From Pontixanthobacter aquaemixtae (lineage in GTDB: Bacteria; Pseudomonadota; Alphaproteobacteria; Sphingomonadales; Sphingomonadaceae), in NCBI RefSeq assembly GCF_009827395.1, contig NZ_WTYX01000002.1:124001-188000 (forward strand): a stretch of DNA of 64,000 bases. Direction: 5' to 3'. The notes beneath the pieces were generated by a model, which was not told the DNA's origin, made no database searches, and worked only from the letters and a program-made list of their open reading frames with translations. Both the position numbers and the translations under genes were made by a program. Positions 52,104 through 61,455 of the stretch are shown piece by piece. Each line of letters starts with the position of its first letter. Within the stretch, counting starts at the first letter, position 1.

Positions 52104-53315
52104 TTACTTCCCGGCGGCCCCTGCGCCGTAGGCGCGAACAATCGGAAAGGCGCTTGCGCCATGAAGGACGATGCTGATCAGCACGGTCAGCACCACGCAG
52201 GCCAGCACTTCATCCATGCCGGGAATATCGTAGCTCTCCATCACCAGCAGGCCAAACAGGATCGAGGCAAGGCCGCGCGGGCCGAACCAGCCGAGAAACA
52301 GCTTGTCACGCCAGCGCAATCCGGTGCCGGTTAGCGAGAGGACCACCGGTATGATCCGCACCGCGGTCAGGAACGCAATCGCAAGCACCGCCGTCTGCCA
52401 GCTGGCATGGGCAAGGCCGGCCGGCGCGAGCACCAGTCCGAAGACAAGGAACGTCGCCATTGTCAGCAACTGCCCCTCGCTTTCCATAAATTCGGAGACA
52501 AAATGGCTCGGCGACTTGCGCAGATTGCCAAAGGTCAAGCCGCCCACAAATGCAGCGATCAACCCGTTTCCGCCGGCAAGTTCGGCAGCAACATAGCAAA
52601 GAAAGGCCGTGCTCAGAAAATAGATGCCGCGATAGGCCTCGGTCACGAAATCCCGCTCTACCGCAATGTCCATGAACTTCGCCGCTAGCGCACCAACCAG
52701 TATCCCTGCGATCGGACCCAAGGTGATCTGGGCCAAGCCGAACAGCAGCAGATTGTCGGGCCCCTCCGCCATTGCGCCACCCGCTTCCACGGCCGCAAGA
52801 GCAGCCATGATAACGACCGGCACAGCCAACCCGTCATTAAGCCCGCTTTCGACCGCAATTCCTTCGCGAAGATTTTCCGGAATCGCCTTGTCGGTCACCA
52901 CGGCCTGACCCAGCGCGGCATCGGTGGGCGTCAGGATCGCGGCGACCAGCAAGGCCACAGCCCAAGGTTGATCGGGCGAAACCCAATGCGCAACCAGCGT
53001 TCCGAAAGTAATCGCCAGCGGCATTGCGACAAGCAACATCCGCGCAGGAATGCCGCCGCTCATTCGCAAATTGGCAAAGCGCACCTGCGACGCGTCGGAG
53101 AATAGCAGAAGCACCAGCGTGACTTCGGCCAGCAAATGCAGGATCTCAAACTCGGCCTCGCCGGGAAAAAGCTCTGCGCCGGCAAGAAACCCCAGATAGC
53201 CAATGGTGGTGAAGATGATCGGCATTGTGACAACCGACATCTCGAGCCGCTTGGACATCGCGGCAAAGCACAAGACCGCCATCAGCAAGAGGCCGATGGA
53301 GGATAGTGTGCTCAA
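52104..53315 (-). CDS. CPA-type cation:proton antiporter
   Basis: A 403-aa membrane protein with about 12 hydrophobic segments. The ion-binding region is AAILTPTDAALGQAVV (about 140-155) followed by GLNDGLAVPVVIMAA (about 176-190), the ND-type motif of NhaP/CPA1 exchangers. It likely exchanges sodium or potassium for protons in the inner membrane. The first codon appears to be TTG (53315), 21 bases after the lysC stop; an internal ATG at residue 12 is the alternative. It is probably co-transcribed with lysC. Confidence 0.9.
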   Translation of the reverse strand: MSTLSSIGLLLMAVLCFAAMSKRLEMSVVTMPIIFTTIGYLGFLAGAELFPGEAEFEILHLLAEVTLVLLLFSDASQVRFANLRMSGGIPARMLLVAMPLAITFGTLVAHWVSPDQPWAVALLVAAILTPTDAALGQAVVTDKAIPENLREGIAVESGLNDGLAVPVVIMAALAAVEAGGAMAEGPDNLLLFGLAQITLGPIAGILVGALAAKFMDIAVERDFVTEAYRGIYFLSTAFLCYVAAELAGGNGLIAAFVGGLTFGNLRKSPSHFVSEFMESEGQLLTMATFLVFGLVLAPAGLAHASWQTAVLAIAFLTAVRIIPVVLSLTGTGLRWRDKLFLGWFGPRGLASILFGLLVMESYDIPGMDEVLACVVLTVLISIVLHGASAFPIVRAYGAGAAGK

Positions 53316-53336
53316 AAGCTGCTTCGCTTCATTCGA

Positions 53337-54617
53337 TCACGCCGCCTCGTCACTTGCGTCCAATCCGTAGGCTGTGTGCAGCACGCGCACGGCCAGTTCG
53401 GTTTCGTCTTCGTCGATGATCACGCTGACCTTGATTTCCGAGGTGGTAATCGCCTGGATATTGATCCCGCGATCGGCCAGCGCCTTGAACATCGTGCTCG
53501 CGACACCCGCATGGCTTTTCATGCCCACGCCGACAACGCTGATCTTGGCGATATGATCATCGGTGATGATCCGGTTGAAACCGATTTCGCTGCGCTTGTC
53601 CTCCAGCAGCGCTTGCGCGCGCGCCAGATCGGCCTGCGGCACGGTGAATGTCACGTCGGTCTCGCCCTTGTCGCGGCCCACATTCTGGATGATCATATCG
53701 ACATTGATTGAGGCGCCCGCGAGCGGTTCGAAAATATGCGCCACCGCGCCCGGTTTGTCGGGCACGCGGGTCAGGATGATTTTCGCTTCATTCTTGTCAT
53801 GCGCGATGCCGGTGACGTGTTGGCGTTCCATATCACTGTCCTTCAATATCTGGTCCATCTCCTCGTCGGAGACAATCAATGTGCCGGGAAATTCGTCCGC
53901 AGGCGTGGCGTCATCATCGATAAAGCTGGAAAGGACCTGCACGCGCACGCCCTCTTTCATCGCCAGACCGACCGAACGGGTCTGCAGAACCTTTGCCCCG
54001 ACCGATGCAAGCTCCAGCATCTCTTCGTACGTCACCGCCTTTTGCTTGCGCGCCTTGGCAACAATCCGCGGGTCGGTGGTATAAACCCCGTCAACATCGG
54101 TGTAGATATCGCAGCGATCTGCGCCGATCGCCGCCGCCACTGCCACTGCCGACGTATCCGATCCACCGCGCCCCAGCGTCGCGATCCGGCCTTCTGCCGA
54201 CACGCCTTGAAAACCGGGAATGACCGCGATTTCTCCGCGTTCGAGCGCCGCGATCATTTCGGGCGCATCGATCGATTCGACGCGCGCCTTGGAGTGCGCC
54301 TCCACCGTCTTCATCGGCATTTGCCAGCCAAGCCAGCTGCGCGCTTTGCAGCCCAGCGATTGCAGCGTCAGCGCGAGCAGGCCGGAAGTGACCTGCTCTC
54401 CGCTTGCCACCACCACGTCATATTCCGCCGGATCATACATGGCATTGGCTTCGCGGCAGAAATTGACCAGCCGGTCGGTCTCACCCGCCATCGCCGAAAC
54501 GACCACCGCAACTTCATGCCCGGCGGCCTGCTGGCGGCGCACGATATTCGCGACGCGGCGAATGCGCTCGGTCCCGGCCATCGATGTGCCGCCAAATTTC
54601 ATCACAATGCGTGCCAA
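53337..54617 (-). CDS. lysC: Aspartate kinase
   Basis: A 426-aa enzyme. I take the TTG at 54617 (reading LARIVMKFGGTSMAG), which matches the usual MARIVMKFGG start of relatives; ATGs at 54638 and 54602 are alternatives. The kinase motif KFGGTSMAG, the GRGGSDTSAVAVAAAIGAD motif (about 155-173) and the substrate-binding DIYTDVDGVYTTDPR are present, and two C-terminal ACT domains (HIFEPLAGASINVDMI; VGMKSHAGVASTMFKAL) provide feedback control by lysine/threonine. It phosphorylates aspartate at the head of lysine, threonine and methionine synthesis. Confidence 0.95.
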   Translation of the reverse strand: MARIVMKFGGTSMAGTERIRRVANIVRRQQAAGHEVAVVVSAMAGETDRLVNFCREANAMYDPAEYDVVVASGEQVTSGLLALTLQSLGCKARSWLGWQMPMKTVEAHSKARVESIDAPEMIAALERGEIAVIPGFQGVSAEGRIATLGRGGSDTSAVAVAAAIGADRCDIYTDVDGVYTTDPRIVAKARKQKAVTYEEMLELASVGAKVLQTRSVGLAMKEGVRVQVLSSFIDDDATPADEFPGTLIVSDEEMDQILKDSDMERQHVTGIAHDKNEAKIILTRVPDKPGAVAHIFEPLAGASINVDMIIQNVGRDKGETDVTFTVPQADLARAQALLEDKRSEIGFNRIITDDHIAKISVVGVGMKSHAGVASTMFKALADRGINIQAITTSEIKVSVIIDEDETELAVRVLHTAYGLDASDEAA

Positions 54618-54681
54618 GCGCGGGGACTCCCAAAACATACGGATACTGGTGCGAGCTTCCCCGCGCTGTTACGAAGCCTGC

Positions 54682-55452
54682 ATGAGCGATGCAACATTTA
54701 GCCGCGAAACATCTTCTTCGGCTGCCTCAACTTCTGGAGCAACCATTCGTCCCGAAGAGGCGGCGCATTTCGGCACTCTGGCGAAGGATTGGTGGGATCC
54801 GAAGGGCTCTTCGGCGATGCTGCACAGGCTCAATCCGGTGCGGCTGCGCTTTGTCCGCGATGCGGTGGACGAACATTGGGGCGGCGATGCCCAAAGCGTG
54901 AAACCGCTATCGGGCAAGACCGCGCTTGATGTCGGCTGCGGCGCGGGGTTGCTGTGCGAGCCGCTGGCGCGGATGGGGGCGGAAGTAACCGGCGTCGATG
55001 CCGCGCCGGAAAATGCGCAAGCCGCCGCGCTCCATGCCGAAGGGTCGGGCCTCGATATCCGCTACATCGCTGGCGAAATTGGGCAGCAGGATATTGGCCG
55101 GTTCGATCTGGTCACATGCCTCGAAGTGATCGAACACGTTGCCGACAAACAAGCTTTTCTCGCCGATCTTGCTGCGAAACTCGCACCGGGCGGCTTGATG
55201 ATCCTTTCCACTCCCAACCGCACAGCGGCGTCGAAACTGTTGTTGGTTGAAGGGGCCGAAACGCTGGGCATGATCCCGCGCGGCACGCATCACTGGGATG
55301 ACTTTATCACGCCCGATGAATTGGCATCGCTGCTGGAGGACGTCGGCCTGACCATGGGAGAGCCCGTGGGAATTGCCTTCAGCCCTGCCAAGGGGCTGCA
55401 TTTGTCGGGCGAGCTCGCGCTCAACTATATCGTCACAGCCTACGGTTCGTAA
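54682..55452 (+). CDS. ubiG: Ubiquinone biosynthesis O-methyltransferase
   Basis: A 256-aa class I methyltransferase from the ATG at 54682. Motifs: ALDVGCGAGLLCEPLARMGA (about 76-95) for SAM binding, VDAAPENAQAA, FDLVTCLEVIEHVAD (about 141-155), and STPNRT (about 178). The segment FGTLAKDWWDPKGSSAMLHRLNPVR near residues 30-54 (given here in part) is the UbiG hallmark. It methylates hydroxyl groups of the ubiquinone ring at two steps. The stop overlaps the convergent GDPD gene by 13 bases. Confidence 0.95.
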   Translation: MSDATFSRETSSSAASTSGATIRPEEAAHFGTLAKDWWDPKGSSAMLHRLNPVRLRFVRDAVDEHWGGDAQSVKPLSGKTALDVGCGAGLLCEPLARMGAEVTGVDAAPENAQAAALHAEGSGLDIRYIAGEIGQQDIGRFDLVTCLEVIEHVADKQAFLADLAAKLAPGGLMILSTPNRTAASKLLLVEGAETLGMIPRGTHHWDDFITPDELASLLEDVGLTMGEPVGIAFSPAKGLHLSGELALNYIVTAYGS

Positions 55453-56504
55453 TTGCCGCTTTCGCGCAGGATCACCGCGGCGCCCGGGTGATCGGTAAAA
55501 ATACCATCGACTTTTGCCGCGACCAGCAAGCCCATCAGGATTGGCAGCGCACCAACACCGCGCGGGTTGTCGTTTGTGCGAAGCGGCGGCGGCATAAAAG
55601 TGTTTTCGCGGCGCAAAGTCCACGGGTGCACTTTCAGCCCAACTTCATGCGCATCGCCGACAAAGCTTTTCGCGCTGCCATCATCGTTCAGGATAAAGCC
55701 GAAATGCGGGCCGATCCCGTCAGCATATTTGGCAATCTCTGCAAGGCCCGATGGAGTCGCCATTTCGGCATAGCGCATGGCCGGCTCGTCCGCCGGGCCG
55801 CCTTCGGGTGCGATCAATTGCACCAAGCGCACATCACTTAGCTGGTTCAAACGCTGCAACGGGCCGACTTCGAAACATTGGACGAAAATCGGATCGCTGG
55901 CTTTGGTGTATCCCGCTTTCTTCAGAGCCAGCACCAGCAGATCGACGCTGTCGATCCCTTCATCCTGCAGCAGGAAATTGGGATGCTTAAGCTCGGGATA
56001 GATCCCGATCCGCTTGCCCAGTTCCGCCTCTTTGGCTTTCACCAGCGCAACGATCTCTTCGAATGTCGGCACTTGGTAGAGGCCGTCAAACTGCGCGTTC
56101 TCGGGCCGGATATAAGGGAGCCGTTCCTTCGCGCGCAGCGTTTGCAGCTCTTCCAGAGTGAAATCTTCGGCGAACCAGCCGGAAACGAGAGTCCCGTCGA
56201 TGGTCTTGCTACGGCGGCGGTCGGCAAACTCCTCCCGGCTTTCAACATCGGTAGTGCCCGAAATCTCGTTTTCATGGCGCGAGACGAGCACGCCGTCCTT
56301 GGTCACCACCAGATCGGGTTCGATATAATCCGCGCCCTGATCGATCGCGCGTTCATAGGCGGCCAGCGTGTGTTCGGGCCGCTCACCGCTCGCGCCGCGA
56401 TGCGCGATAATCAGCAATTCACTATCGACATTTTGAGCAATAGCGGGAGTGGTCATTGCGGCCCCCATCGAAACCAATGCACCTAAGAGAAAGCTGCGGA
56501 CCAT
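55440..56504 (-). CDS. Periplasmic glycerophosphodiester phosphodiesterase
   Basis: A 354-aa protein with a signal peptide (MVRSFLLGALVSMGAAMTTP, cleavage after AIAQ near residue 24). The catalytic barrel starts with IIAHRGASGERPEHTLAAYE (about 32-51) and the metal-binding EPDLVVTKDGVLVSRHE (about 61-77), with a calcium-type Glu in GIYPELKHPNF (about 165). It hydrolyses glycerophosphodiesters to glycerol-3-phosphate, as GlpQ does. It overlaps the ArsC-like gene by 22 bases and ubiG (convergent) by 13. Confidence 0.93.
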   Translation of the reverse strand: MVRSFLLGALVSMGAAMTTPAIAQNVDSELLIIAHRGASGERPEHTLAAYERAIDQGADYIEPDLVVTKDGVLVSRHENEISGTTDVESREEFADRRRSKTIDGTLVSGWFAEDFTLEELQTLRAKERLPYIRPENAQFDGLYQVPTFEEIVALVKAKEAELGKRIGIYPELKHPNFLLQDEGIDSVDLLVLALKKAGYTKASDPIFVQCFEVGPLQRLNQLSDVRLVQLIAPEGGPADEPAMRYAEMATPSGLAEIAKYADGIGPHFGFILNDDGSAKSFVGDAHEVGLKVHPWTLRRENTFMPPPLRTNDNPRGVGALPILMGLLVAAKVDGIFTDHPGAAVILRESGNYEP

Positions 56505-56830
56505 TCGTCTTCCTTAAATCCAACCAGAAGGCCGCCAGCATGTTCGACGACCGGACGTTTGATCATGCTGGGGTTCTGCGTCATCAGTGTGACAGCCTTG
56601 GCCGCATCGATGTTTTCCTTGTCTGAATCGTCGAGCTTGCGGAATGTGGTCCCGCGCTTGTTGAGCAGCACTTCCCATCCCTTGTCCGCAACCCATGCGG
56701 TCAGCTTGTCCGCATCCGCACCTTCCTTTTTGTAGTCATGGAAGGTGTAATCGACGCCGTTCGCGTCGAGCCATTTGCGCGCTTTCTTGACCGTGTCGCA
56801 ATTGGGGATGCCGTAGAAATGGGTGGTCAT
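56483..56830 (-). CDS. ArsC-family (YffB/Spx-like) protein
   Basis: A 115-aa thioredoxin-fold protein: FYGIPNCDTVKKARKWLDAN (about 5-24) contains the single active-type Cys and a CDTV motif, followed by YTFHDYKKEG, TTFRKLDDSDK and NPSMIKRPVVEH (about 86-97), which contains the cis-Pro region. YffB-like proteins are probable glutathione- or thioredoxin-linked reductases; true arsenate reduction is unlikely to be assured. It lies between ruvC (nine-base gap) and GDPD. Confidence 0.88.
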   Translation of the reverse strand: MTTHFYGIPNCDTVKKARKWLDANGVDYTFHDYKKEGADADKLTAWVADKGWEVLLNKRGTTFRKLDDSDKENIDAAKAVTLMTQNPSMIKRPVVEHAGGLLVGFKEDEWSAAFS

Positions 56831-56839
56831 TGTCTTTCC

Positions 56840-57313
56840 TTACAATCTTGGAGCCAAATGCGCATCAGCAATCGCCACCGCCAGCGCATCGGCTGCATCG
56901 GCGCCTGCTACTTTCACGCCGGGCAGCAGCACTTTGAGCATCGCCTGAACCTGCGTCTTGTCTGCTCCGCCGGTGCCGACAACTGCTTTCTTGACCTTGC
57001 GCGCCGCATGTTCGTTGACGTGCAGCCCGGCAGCACCGCACGCGGCCAAAACCGCCCCGCGCGCCTGCGCCAGCTTCAGGGTCGATTGCGGGTTCTTGTT
57101 GACGAACACTTCCTCCGCCGCCGCGCGATTAGGTGCATACTCCGCAATCACCGCGGCGAGGCCGGATTGCTGCGCCGCCAACCGATCGGCCATAGGGGCC
57201 TTGGGATCGGTTTTGATCTGGCCGTTCGCAACATGCGCAATGCGCGAACCCTCCGCCCGGATCACGCCCCAGCCCGTGCAGCTAAGCGAAGGATCAAGGC
57301 CGAGGATGATCAT
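56840..57313 (-). CDS. ruvC: Crossover junction endodeoxyribonuclease RuvC
   Basis: A 157-aa Holliday-junction resolvase. The catalytic acids are in [16 protein letters not shown] (Asp 7), [20 protein letters not shown] (Glu about 67), and [14 protein letters not shown] (Asp pair about 140-147). It cuts recombination intermediates in the RuvABC complex. The usual neighbours ruvA and ruvB are absent, although yebC just upstream is a common companion. The gap to yebC (57314-57438, 125 bases) holds nothing I can identify. Confidence 0.95.
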   Translation of the reverse strand: MIILGLDPSLSCTGWGVIRAEGSRIAHVANGQIKTDPKAPMADRLAAQQSGLAAVIAEYAPNRAAAEEVFVNKNPQSTLKLAQARGAVLAACGAAGLHVNEHAARKVKKAVVGTGGADKTQVQAMLKVLLPGVKVAGADAADALAVAIADAHLAPRL

Positions 57314-57438
57314 CTAAAGAGCTAACTTCCAGGCGTTTGAGATCGGAGCGAGAATGGTACTCATTGAGAACCGGCGCGCAGCGGACATTTGGTCCGTGAG
57401 CACCGGAAGCGGAAATGAGTGCCCTTCGCAGCCCGATA

Positions 57439-58191
57439 TCAAGCGGCTGAGTCCAACTTCTCCATGACCTCGTCGGAGATTTCGTAATTCCCCCATACGG
57501 TCTGGACATCATCGTCATCGTCAAGCGTATCGATCAGTTTGAGCAGAACACCGGCATCTTTCTCGTCCAGATCGACAGTCAGATTGGGCTTCCACGCCAG
57601 TTTGACTTCCTTGGCTTCACCCAGAGCTTTTTCAAGATTTCCGGCCACTTCGTGCAAATCTTCCGGAGCGGTCCAGATTTCGTGCCCGTCTTCGGAGGAC
57701 TGGATATCTTCAGCGCCCGCTTCCAATGCGGCTTCGAGAACCTTGTCTTCGCCGCCCGCTTCTGCGGGATATTCGACATAGCCAAGCCGTTCAAACCCGT
57801 GCGCGACCGAACCTTCGGTCCCCAGATTGCCGCCATTCTTGGCAAAGGCGGTGCGCACGGCGGTGGCGGTGCGGTTGCGGTTGTCGGTCAGCGCCTCGAC
57901 AATGATCGCGCTGCCGCCGGGGCCATAGCCTTCATAGCGGACTTCTTCGTAATTCTCGTCATCGCCGGCTGTCGCCTTGTCGATCGCCCGCTGGATATTG
58001 TCCTTGGGCATCGACTGCGCCTTGGCGGTGTTGACCGCCAGCCGCAGGCGCGGGTTCATATCCGGATCGGGCGTACCCATTTTCGCCGCAACGGTAATCT
58101 CGCGGCTCAGCTTGGAAAACAGGTTGGAACGCTTTTTGTCCTGCGCACCCTTGCGGTGCATGATGTTCTTGAATTTGGAATGGCCTGCCAT
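57439..58191 (-). CDS. YebC/PmpR-type translation/transcription factor
   Basis: A 250-aa protein from the ATG at 58191: [20 protein letters not shown] is the family signature. Three-domain layout follows: [18 protein letters not shown] (about 56-73), [23 protein letters not shown] (about 85-108) and acidic segments. Once annotated as a transcription regulator, members also help ribosomes through proline-rich stretches. It neighbours ruvC, as often. Confidence 0.95.
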   Translation of the reverse strand: MAGHSKFKNIMHRKGAQDKKRSNLFSKLSREITVAAKMGTPDPDMNPRLRLAVNTAKAQSMPKDNIQRAIDKATAGDDENYEEVRYEGYGPGGSAIIVEALTDNRNRTATAVRTAFAKNGGNLGTEGSVAHGFERLGYVEYPAEAGGEDKVLEAALEAGAEDIQSSEDGHEIWTAPEDLHEVAGNLEKALGEAKEVKLAWKPNLTVDLDEKDAGVLLKLIDTLDDDDDVQTVWGNYEISDEVMEKLDSAA

Positions 58192-58247
58192 GGGTTCGCT
58201 CTGATTAGGGGAAATTTTCTTCCGTTTAGTCGAGTGACCCAGCAAGC

Positions 58248-58655
58248 TCAAGCATCACGCCGGGCAATCTCTTCGATGAGGCCCGAAGGCATCTCGCGCC
58301 GCCCATAGACCGTATTGTCGATCAGGTCTGACGGGCCGGTCAGAACCAGAGACTGATGCCTGCCTTGCCACCCGTCAAATACTGGCAAGTCGAGAAAGAC
58401 CGGGAGCGAGGCCGTCACCAGTTTCTTAGTTTTCCCAAGTAACGCTTCATCAAACGAATGGGCGCTAAATCCCTGCGTAATCTGGATTTTGTAGGCTGCG
58501 GTAATTGATTCGATCACGGTATAGAACTCGAACAATTTGGTCCCGTCCGCCCGACCGATAATCAGCCGGATCTCGTGGTCGGGCCCGCCAGCATCCCATA
58601 GCGCGTATTCGCCGGTCGAATCCCGCAGACGCCTGTTATCCAATTGAAAACGCAT
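58248..58655 (-). CDS. Conserved hypothetical protein
   Basis: A 135-aa soluble protein ([20 protein letters not shown]). The sequence alternates strands and helices ([22 protein letters not shown], given here as a region near 29-50; [21 protein letters not shown]). No motif is recognised. It lies between yebC and the UPF0145 gene with gaps of 56 and 15 bases, so it is probably co-transcribed with one of them. Composition and position support a real gene. Confidence 0.65.
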   Translation of the reverse strand: MRFQLDNRRLRDSTGEYALWDAGGPDHEIRLIIGRADGTKLFEFYTVIESITAAYKIQITQGFSAHSFDEALLGKTKKLVTASLPVFLDLPVFDGWQGRHQSLVLTGPSDLIDNTVYGRREMPSGLIEEIARRDA

Positions 58656-58670
58656 GGCTCAGCTGGTCGC

Positions 58671-59018
58671 TCAGACTTTCACCGCGGTCCCGCTCGCCGA
58701 GACCATGAGCATTGAGCCGGTGTCGCCGATGACTTCGTAATCAAGGTCAACACCAACCACCGCATTGCCGCCCAACGCGCCGCATTCGGCTTGCAATTCC
58801 TCGATCGCCTGCTTGCGCGCATCGGCAAGGATGCGCTCGTAGCTGCCCGAACGGCCGCCCACGATATCGCGAATATTGGCGAACATGTCGCGGAACAGAT
58901 TGGCGCCCACGATCACTTCGCCGGTGACGATGCCGAGATATTGCTGGATCGGCTGCCCTTCCAAAGTCGGGGTTGTCGATACAATAATTCCGCGCGCGTC
59001 TTTCCAGGGTCCAGCCAT
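58671..59018 (-). CDS. UPF0145/YbjQ-type protein
   Basis: A 115-aa protein of the YbjQ (heavy-metal-binding-like) family: [20 protein letters not shown] (about 13-32), [26 protein letters not shown] (near 33-58), [25 protein letters not shown] (near 67-91) and a final strand with VSASGTAV. It forms a pentameric ring in known members; the function is unknown. GGAGGA lies just upstream of the ATG. Confidence 0.92.
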   Translation of the reverse strand: MAGPWKDARGIIVSTTPTLEGQPIQQYLGIVTGEVIVGANLFRDMFANIRDIVGGRSGSYERILADARKQAIEELQAECGALGGNAVVGVDLDYEVIGDTGSMLMVSASGTAVKV

Positions 59019-59040
59019 TCAATCCTCCGTCAATTTTGGT

Positions 59041-59058
59041 GTATTATATATATAATAC
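59041..59058. promoter_or_regulatory. AT-rich perfect palindrome upstream of the UPF0145 gene
   Basis: GTATTATATATATAATAC is a perfect 18-base palindrome between DUF2312 and the UPF0145 gene. It contains TATAAT on both strands, so it may be the -10 region of the UPF0145 promoter, 23-40 bases before its ATG. It stands out in GC-rich surroundings. Confidence 0.4.
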
Positions 59059-59069
59059 GCAGAGGAGGC

Positions 59070-59306
59070 TTATTCAATACCAAGAGCGTTCCGGTAAGTG
59101 TCGAGGATCGTTTCCATCTCGACGCGATCATTGGTGTCCATCTTCCGCAAGCGGACGCATTGGCGCATGATCTTGGGATCATAACCGACCGCTTTCGCCT
59201 CTGCATAAACATCGCGAATGTCGTCGGCGATGCCTTTCTTTTCCTCTTCGAGACGCTCGATACGTTCGATCAAAAGGCGCAGGCGGTCGTCAGTGGCTTC
59301 GGCCAT
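59070..59306 (-). CDS. DUF2312 (GapR-like) domain protein
   Basis: A 78-aa helical protein ([20 protein letters not shown], then [19 protein letters not shown] and [12 protein letters not shown]). This is the DUF2312 family, which includes the nucleoid-associated protein GapR of Caulobacter that binds overtwisted DNA ahead of forks and polymerases. GapR-like function is inference from the family; the size and the FDPK/YDPKI.R..R motif match well. It is read toward the UPF0145 gene. Confidence 0.88.
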   Translation of the reverse strand: MAEATDDRLRLLIERIERLEEEKKGIADDIRDVYAEAKAVGYDPKIMRQCVRLRKMDTNDRVEMETILDTYRNALGIE

Positions 59307-59389
59307 CGGTTAAAGCTCCAATATATGAGAATCAGTTGAACGCCTGATAGCGGGATGGCCGATGGCGGTGAAGCAAGAAGAAGGACTAT

Positions 59390-59525
59390 CCCCTCTTCTT
59401 TAGAGGAGGGGCAACGAGACTTTGCTTTGAGCAGCAAAGCTTAGTCGCAGTGGGGTGGTTTCTGGACCAGAACGACGCTGACGCGCCACCACCACCCCCA
59501 ACCCCCTCCTCTAAAGAAGAGGGGG
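59390..59525. mobile_element. MITE-like inverted-repeat element
   Basis: Two perfect 22-bp arms, 59390-59411 (CCCCTCTTCTTTAGAGGA and GGGG) and 59503-59524, are inverted about 91 bases of central DNA. The centre itself holds a partial inverse pair, GTGGGGTGGT near 59450 against ACCACCACCCCC near 59488-59499. The element has no gene, abuts the stop codon of the DUF1244 gene, and could fold into a long hairpin that terminates transcription. Similar GTGGTGG-rich repeats recur in erythrobacterial genomes as far as I recall. No target duplication was found by eye. Confidence 0.6.
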
Positions 59526-59526
59526 C

Positions 59527-59838
59527 TTAGATTGCATTTTTTGCGACGCTTTCCTGCATGCGTTGGAGCTGTTCCTCGCTCGCGGGGGTTTGCCGCGTTG
59601 CTTTCCATTGGTCTTGCGGCATGCCGTGAATGACTTCGCGCGCAGCCGCTTTGTCGCCTTCGAACCCGGCATCGCGGATCCAGTCGGCCAGGCAATTGCG
59701 GCAAAATCCCGATAGGCCCATCAGATCAATATTCTGCGCATCATGGCGGTGCTGCAAATGGCGCACCAACCGGCGGAAAGCCGCGGCCGCAACGGCATCG
59801 GGCAGTTCGTTCAATGCGCTCTCGGCATTCATATCCAT
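59527..59838 (-). CDS. DUF1244 domain protein
   Basis: A 103-aa protein with the conserved core AAFRRLVRHLQHRHDAQNID (about 19-38), LMGLSGFCRNCLADW (two Cys, about 39-53) and EVIHGMPQDQWKA. The family is widespread in proteobacteria and the HxHxx..CRNCL pattern suggests metal binding. The function is unknown. It is divergent from pyk and followed by the inverted-repeat element. Confidence 0.9.
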   Translation of the reverse strand: MDMNAESALNELPDAVAAAAFRRLVRHLQHRHDAQNIDLMGLSGFCRNCLADWIRDAGFEGDKAAAREVIHGMPQDQWKATRQTPASEEQLQRMQESVAKNAI

Positions 59839-59886
59839 CGTTTTTCGTCCTTGAGTTGCAACAAGGCTCTGCCATAGGCGTTGTCT

Positions 59887-61359
59887 ATGGAAAAGCGCGA
59901 TCCCAAATTTCTGGACCCACGCGGCCGCAAGGTCAAAATTCTTGCCACGGTCGGCCCGTCAAGCCGCGAACCGGACATGCTGCTCAAGCTGATCAAAGCG
60001 GGCGCAGATGCCTTCCGCGTCAATATGAGCCATGGTGATCACGCCACGCATAGCGAAACGATCGACCGGATCCGCGCGATCGAGAAGGATCTGAACCGCC
60101 CGATCGCGATTTTCTGCGATTTGCAGGGGCCAAAACTGCGCGTCGGCAAGTTCAAGGATGGCAAGGCGGTGATCCGCCATTCGGGCCATTTCACGCTCGA
60201 TCGCAATCCCGAACCGGGCGACGAGACTCGCGTCGAATTGCCGCACCCCGAATTGTTCGGCTTGCTCGAAAAGGGCCAAAGGCTGCTGATCAATGACGGC
60301 AAGATCCAGCTGAAAGTGATCCGCGCCGACGAAAACGAAATTCTCTGCTCTGCCGTTGTCGGCGGAGTGATTTCGGACCGCAAGGGCGTGAATATCCCCG
60401 ATGCCGAAGTGCCAATCCCGGCGCTGACGCAGAAGGACCGCAAGGATTTGGCCTTTGCCATCGACAAGGGCGCGGACTGGATCGGGCTGAGCTTTGTCCA
60501 GCGCCCCGAAGACCTTGCCGAAGCGCGCAAATTGATGGGCGGCTATGGTGCGCTGTGTGCCAAGATTGAAAAGCCGATGGCGGTCAGCCGTCTCGACGAA
60601 ATTATCGAGATGTCCGACGGGATCATGGTTGCGCGCGGTGATCTGGGTGTCGAATTGCACCCGGAAGAAGTCCCCCCGCTGCAGAAGAAAATCGTCAACA
60701 AATCGCGCATTGCGGGCAAGCCGGTGATCGTCGCGACACAGATGCTCGAAAGCATGATCGAAAGCCCTGCCCCGACCCGCGCCGAAGTCTCCGACGTTGC
60801 CAATGCGGTTTATGACGGGGCCGATGCCGTCATGCTCAGCGCCGAAACCGCTGCGGGCGAATGGCCCGAAGAAGCGGTGCGGATCATGGACCGGATCAGC
60901 GCGCAAGTGGAAGGGGATGACGCCTATCTCGACCGCGTCCGCTTCCTCGATACGCCGCCCGACAGAACCACCGCCGACGCATTGGCGCATAGCTGCATGA
61001 CCATTGCCGATACGGTGAATATCGCGGCCATCACCGTGTTCACCGGATCGGGCTCCACCGCGAGGCGCGTGGCCCGCGAACGGCCATCGGTGCCGATGCT
61101 GGTGCTGACCCCGCGGCTCAACACCGCGCGCCGTCTCGCGCTGCTATGGGGCGCGCATGCGGTGATGACCCGCGATATCGGCAGCTTTGAAGAGATGATC
61201 GCCAAGGGAAAACGCATGGCCTTGCGCCACCGTTTCGGCGTAGCGGGCAGCAAGCTGATCGCGCTCGCGGGCGTTCCCTTTGGCACTCCGGGCAGCACCA
61301 ACCTGCTGCATATTGTCACTCTGGCAGGTGACGAGTTGGAGAAGCACGGGAAAGCTTGA
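59887..61359 (+). CDS. pyk: Pyruvate kinase
   Basis: A 490-aa enzyme from the ATG at 59887 (a TTG two codons upstream is also in frame). Motifs: KILATVGPSSREPDMLLKLI (about 16-35), NMSHG (about 46), GPKLRVG, catalytic region ALCAKIEKPMAVSRLDEII (Lys about 224), MVARGDLGVELHPEEVP (about 245-261) and ATQMLESMIESPAPTRAEVSD (around 283-303). It converts phosphoenolpyruvate and ADP to pyruvate and ATP at the end of glycolysis or the Entner-Doudoroff pathway. Length is standard. Confidence 0.96.
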   Translation: MEKRDPKFLDPRGRKVKILATVGPSSREPDMLLKLIKAGADAFRVNMSHGDHATHSETIDRIRAIEKDLNRPIAIFCDLQGPKLRVGKFKDGKAVIRHSGHFTLDRNPEPGDETRVELPHPELFGLLEKGQRLLINDGKIQLKVIRADENEILCSAVVGGVISDRKGVNIPDAEVPIPALTQKDRKDLAFAIDKGADWIGLSFVQRPEDLAEARKLMGGYGALCAKIEKPMAVSRLDEIIEMSDGIMVARGDLGVELHPEEVPPLQKKIVNKSRIAGKPVIVATQMLESMIESPAPTRAEVSDVANAVYDGADAVMLSAETAAGEWPEEAVRIMDRISAQVEGDDAYLDRVRFLDTPPDRTTADALAHSCMTIADTVNIAAITVFTGSGSTARRVARERPSVPMLVLTPRLNTARRLALLWGAHAVMTRDIGSFEEMIAKGKRMALRHRFGVAGSKLIALAGVPFGTPGSTNLLHIVTLAGDELEKHGKA

Positions 61360-61455
61360 TCCCGAATGCGTTGTCTTACCCGATGTCGATAACGAAACGA
61401 TGCCCGCGCCTGCTTGCTGAGACGGCCGGCAACTTTCAGGTGGCCTCGGCGCCGC

